Position numbers and translations under genes: made by a program
Shown here: in pieces, positions 4,255-5,258 of the stretch
How the letters are laid out: every line of letters starts with the position of its first letter
Numbering within the stretch: position 1 is the stretch's first letter
Origin: Thermogutta sp.
Lineage (GTDB): Bacteria > Planctomycetota > Planctomycetia > Pirellulales > Thermoguttaceae
Direction: 5' to 3'
DNA: 5,258 nucleotides
Assembly (NCBI RefSeq): GCF_014359955.1
Contig: NZ_JACIYL010000264.1
Coordinates: forward strand, 1-5,258
The notes under the pieces: model-generated
What the model saw: the letters and a program-made list of their open reading frames with translations, nothing else
Told to the model about the DNA's origin: nothing
Databases searched by the model: none

Positions 4255-5258
4255 TTAATTGTCGCTCTCGGGTTTCTGGAGCAGGATTTCTTCACCCTCT
4301 TTGAGTCCGCTGAGAATTTCGATTTTGTCACCCACCTGCTCGCCGACTTTAACGGGGCGCTTTTCGTGGGCGTCGCCTTTGACGACATACACGTACCGCT
4401 GTTCAGGATCGAGGTCTTCTGCGAACACGGCCTTTGCGGGGACGACCAGGGCATCTTCCCGCACGTACACAAAGAAGCGGACCTTTCCCCCCATGGCCGG
4501 AGCCAGCGGCAGAGGTTTCTTGGGGAGGTCCAGCTCGGCCAGCACTTCAAACTGGTTGGGCGCGATAGGAATGCGATCGACCTCTGTTACGGCAGCCGGG
4601 ATCGCCAGGTCGGGAAGGGCTGTCGGTTTGAAGGTTCCCTCCCGGCCGGGCTCCATCCATCGCAGGTCCTCTTCACCCACTTTGAAGCGAACGGTGGCCG
4701 GTGGCAGGTGGACCACGGTCATGATGACATCTCCCTTGGAGACCGATCCACCTGGTCGGAGTTTGTTCTGCAGAGAGCTTGCTCCCAACCATTCACCCCG
4801 ATTGAATTGGCCGTAGTAGACGACGCCATCGCAGGGTGATTTGATTTCAAACAGGGCGCGATCGGCGCGGAGTTTCGCCAGGCGGTCTTTCGCCCGCTCG
4901 AGATCGGTCCGCATTTGCTCGACGCTCATCCGCTGCTGGATGAGCAACGATGGCAGATTGATGCGCGAGCGCTCAGCTATAAACGAGGCCAGCTCGAGAT
5001 CCCGGCGGGCATCTTCGTCACGCCGGGCAAGGTCCATGGCATGGAACCGTTCGTAACGGTCCTTCTCAAGTTGGTAATAGAACTCGGCACGTTCCACGGC
5101 CTGGCGCTGCCGTTTGAGGATGAATTCCTCCGTCTCTTCAACCAGATCGTCTGCCTTGTACATCTTTTCCAGTTGGCGGAGTTCTTCCCTGGCCGATTCG
5201 AGAGACCATTCCGCGGCCTTGAGGTTCATTTCGTAGTTGCGGATCAACAGGTCGCGCT
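4255..5258 (-). CDS. Periplasmic adaptor (HlyD / membrane-fusion protein), 5'-truncated
   Basis: C-terminal 333 residues of a membrane-fusion-type adaptor, which links an inner-membrane exporter (RND, ABC or MacB-like) to the outer envelope. The reading frame stays open to the window edge with no stop, so the N-terminal membrane anchor or signal and the first half of the lipoyl domain lie outside. Numbering from the first full codon seen, residues about 5-135 are a long, highly charged alpha-helical hairpin or coiled coil rich in Glu, Arg and Lys. FEIKSPCDGVVYYG at 136-149 and the GGSVSKGDVIMTV region near 170-181 are the returning lipoyl/barrel-sandwich half. A beta-barrel follows at about 183-265. 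The membrane-proximal part contains VVPAKAVF at 271-278 and SGLKEGEEILL at 316-326. An in-frame TTG at 5247 is not a real start, since it falls inside the coiled coil. The gene probably leads an operon with the repeat-protein gene. Its transporter partner is not in view, so the substrate cannot be named. Confidence 0.9.
   Translation of the reverse strand, partial: RDLLIRNYEMNLKAAEWSLESAREELRQLEKMYKADDLVEETEEFILKRQRQAVERAEFYYQLEKDRYERFHAMDLARRDEDARRDLELASFIAERSRINLPSLLIQQRMSVEQMRTDLERAKDRLAKLRADRALFEIKSPCDGVVYYGQFNRGEWLGASSLQNKLRPGGSVSKGDVIMTVVHLPPATVRFKVGEEDLRWMEPGREGTFKPTALPDLAIPAAVTEVDRIPIAPNQFEVLAELDLPKKPLPLAPAMGGKVRFFVYVREDALVVPAKAVFAEDLDPEQRYVYVVKGDAHEKRPVKVGEQVGDKIEILSGLKEGEEILLQKPESDN

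Noticed and set aside
4255..4839. Plus-strand frames of 185-250 codons opposite the adaptor gene
   Set aside because: The minus-strand frame encodes a clear HlyD-family protein with expected motifs, so the opposite frames are shadows.

Overview
The window looks like ordinary chromosome from a Gram-negative, fairly GC-rich bacterium. I infer a planctomycete, probably in the Pirellulales. The basis is the style of the secreted prenyltransferase/squalene-oxidase-repeat protein, the long coiled-coil HlyD-type adaptor with a DGVVYYG motif, and gene-sparse intergenic DNA full of short palindromes. No taxonomic marker gene is present, so this is inference.

Layout: (1) 1-181 holds no gene I can support. 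(2) 182-934, minus strand: complete aat, leucyl/phenylalanyl-tRNA--protein transferase, the N-degron tagging enzyme. (3) 935-1667: a 733-base divergent intergenic region with three short hairpin repeats (A, B, C), further palindromic DNA and a dyad close to the next gene. (4) 1668-2531, plus strand: an exported single-domain trypsin-like serine protease with an intact His-Asp-Ser triad. (5) 2532-2911: a convergent intergenic region with four more hairpin repeats (D, E, F, G). (6) 2912-4195, minus strand: an exported protein with prenyltransferase/squalene-oxidase-type alpha-helical repeats. (7) 4255-5258, minus strand: the C-terminal 333 residues of a periplasmic adaptor (HlyD / membrane-fusion family), whose N-terminus lies beyond the window. 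Genes 7 and 6 read in the same direction with a 59-base gap and are probably co-transcribed.

The most unusual content is the repeat system, not the genes. Seven 24-base units share a CGGAG foot, a 7-bp stem and a 5-base loop with consensus CTTGT. They come in two stem types that differ by three compensated base-pair changes, so the hairpin is conserved rather than the sequence. Units A-B-C upstream of the protease and D-E-F downstream are inverted copies of one composite array, with the same order, the same alternating orientation and the same 35-base spacer. Recognisable homology runs about 45 bases further inward on each side. The protease gene is therefore bracketed by diverged inverted repeats of about 165-173 bases. 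The arrangement resembles REP/BIME elements, which RAYT (Y1 HUH) transposases mobilise, but no transposase lies in the window.

Functional links between the genes are limited. The protease, the repeat protein and the adaptor all act at or beyond the inner membrane, whereas Aat is cytoplasmic and unrelated.
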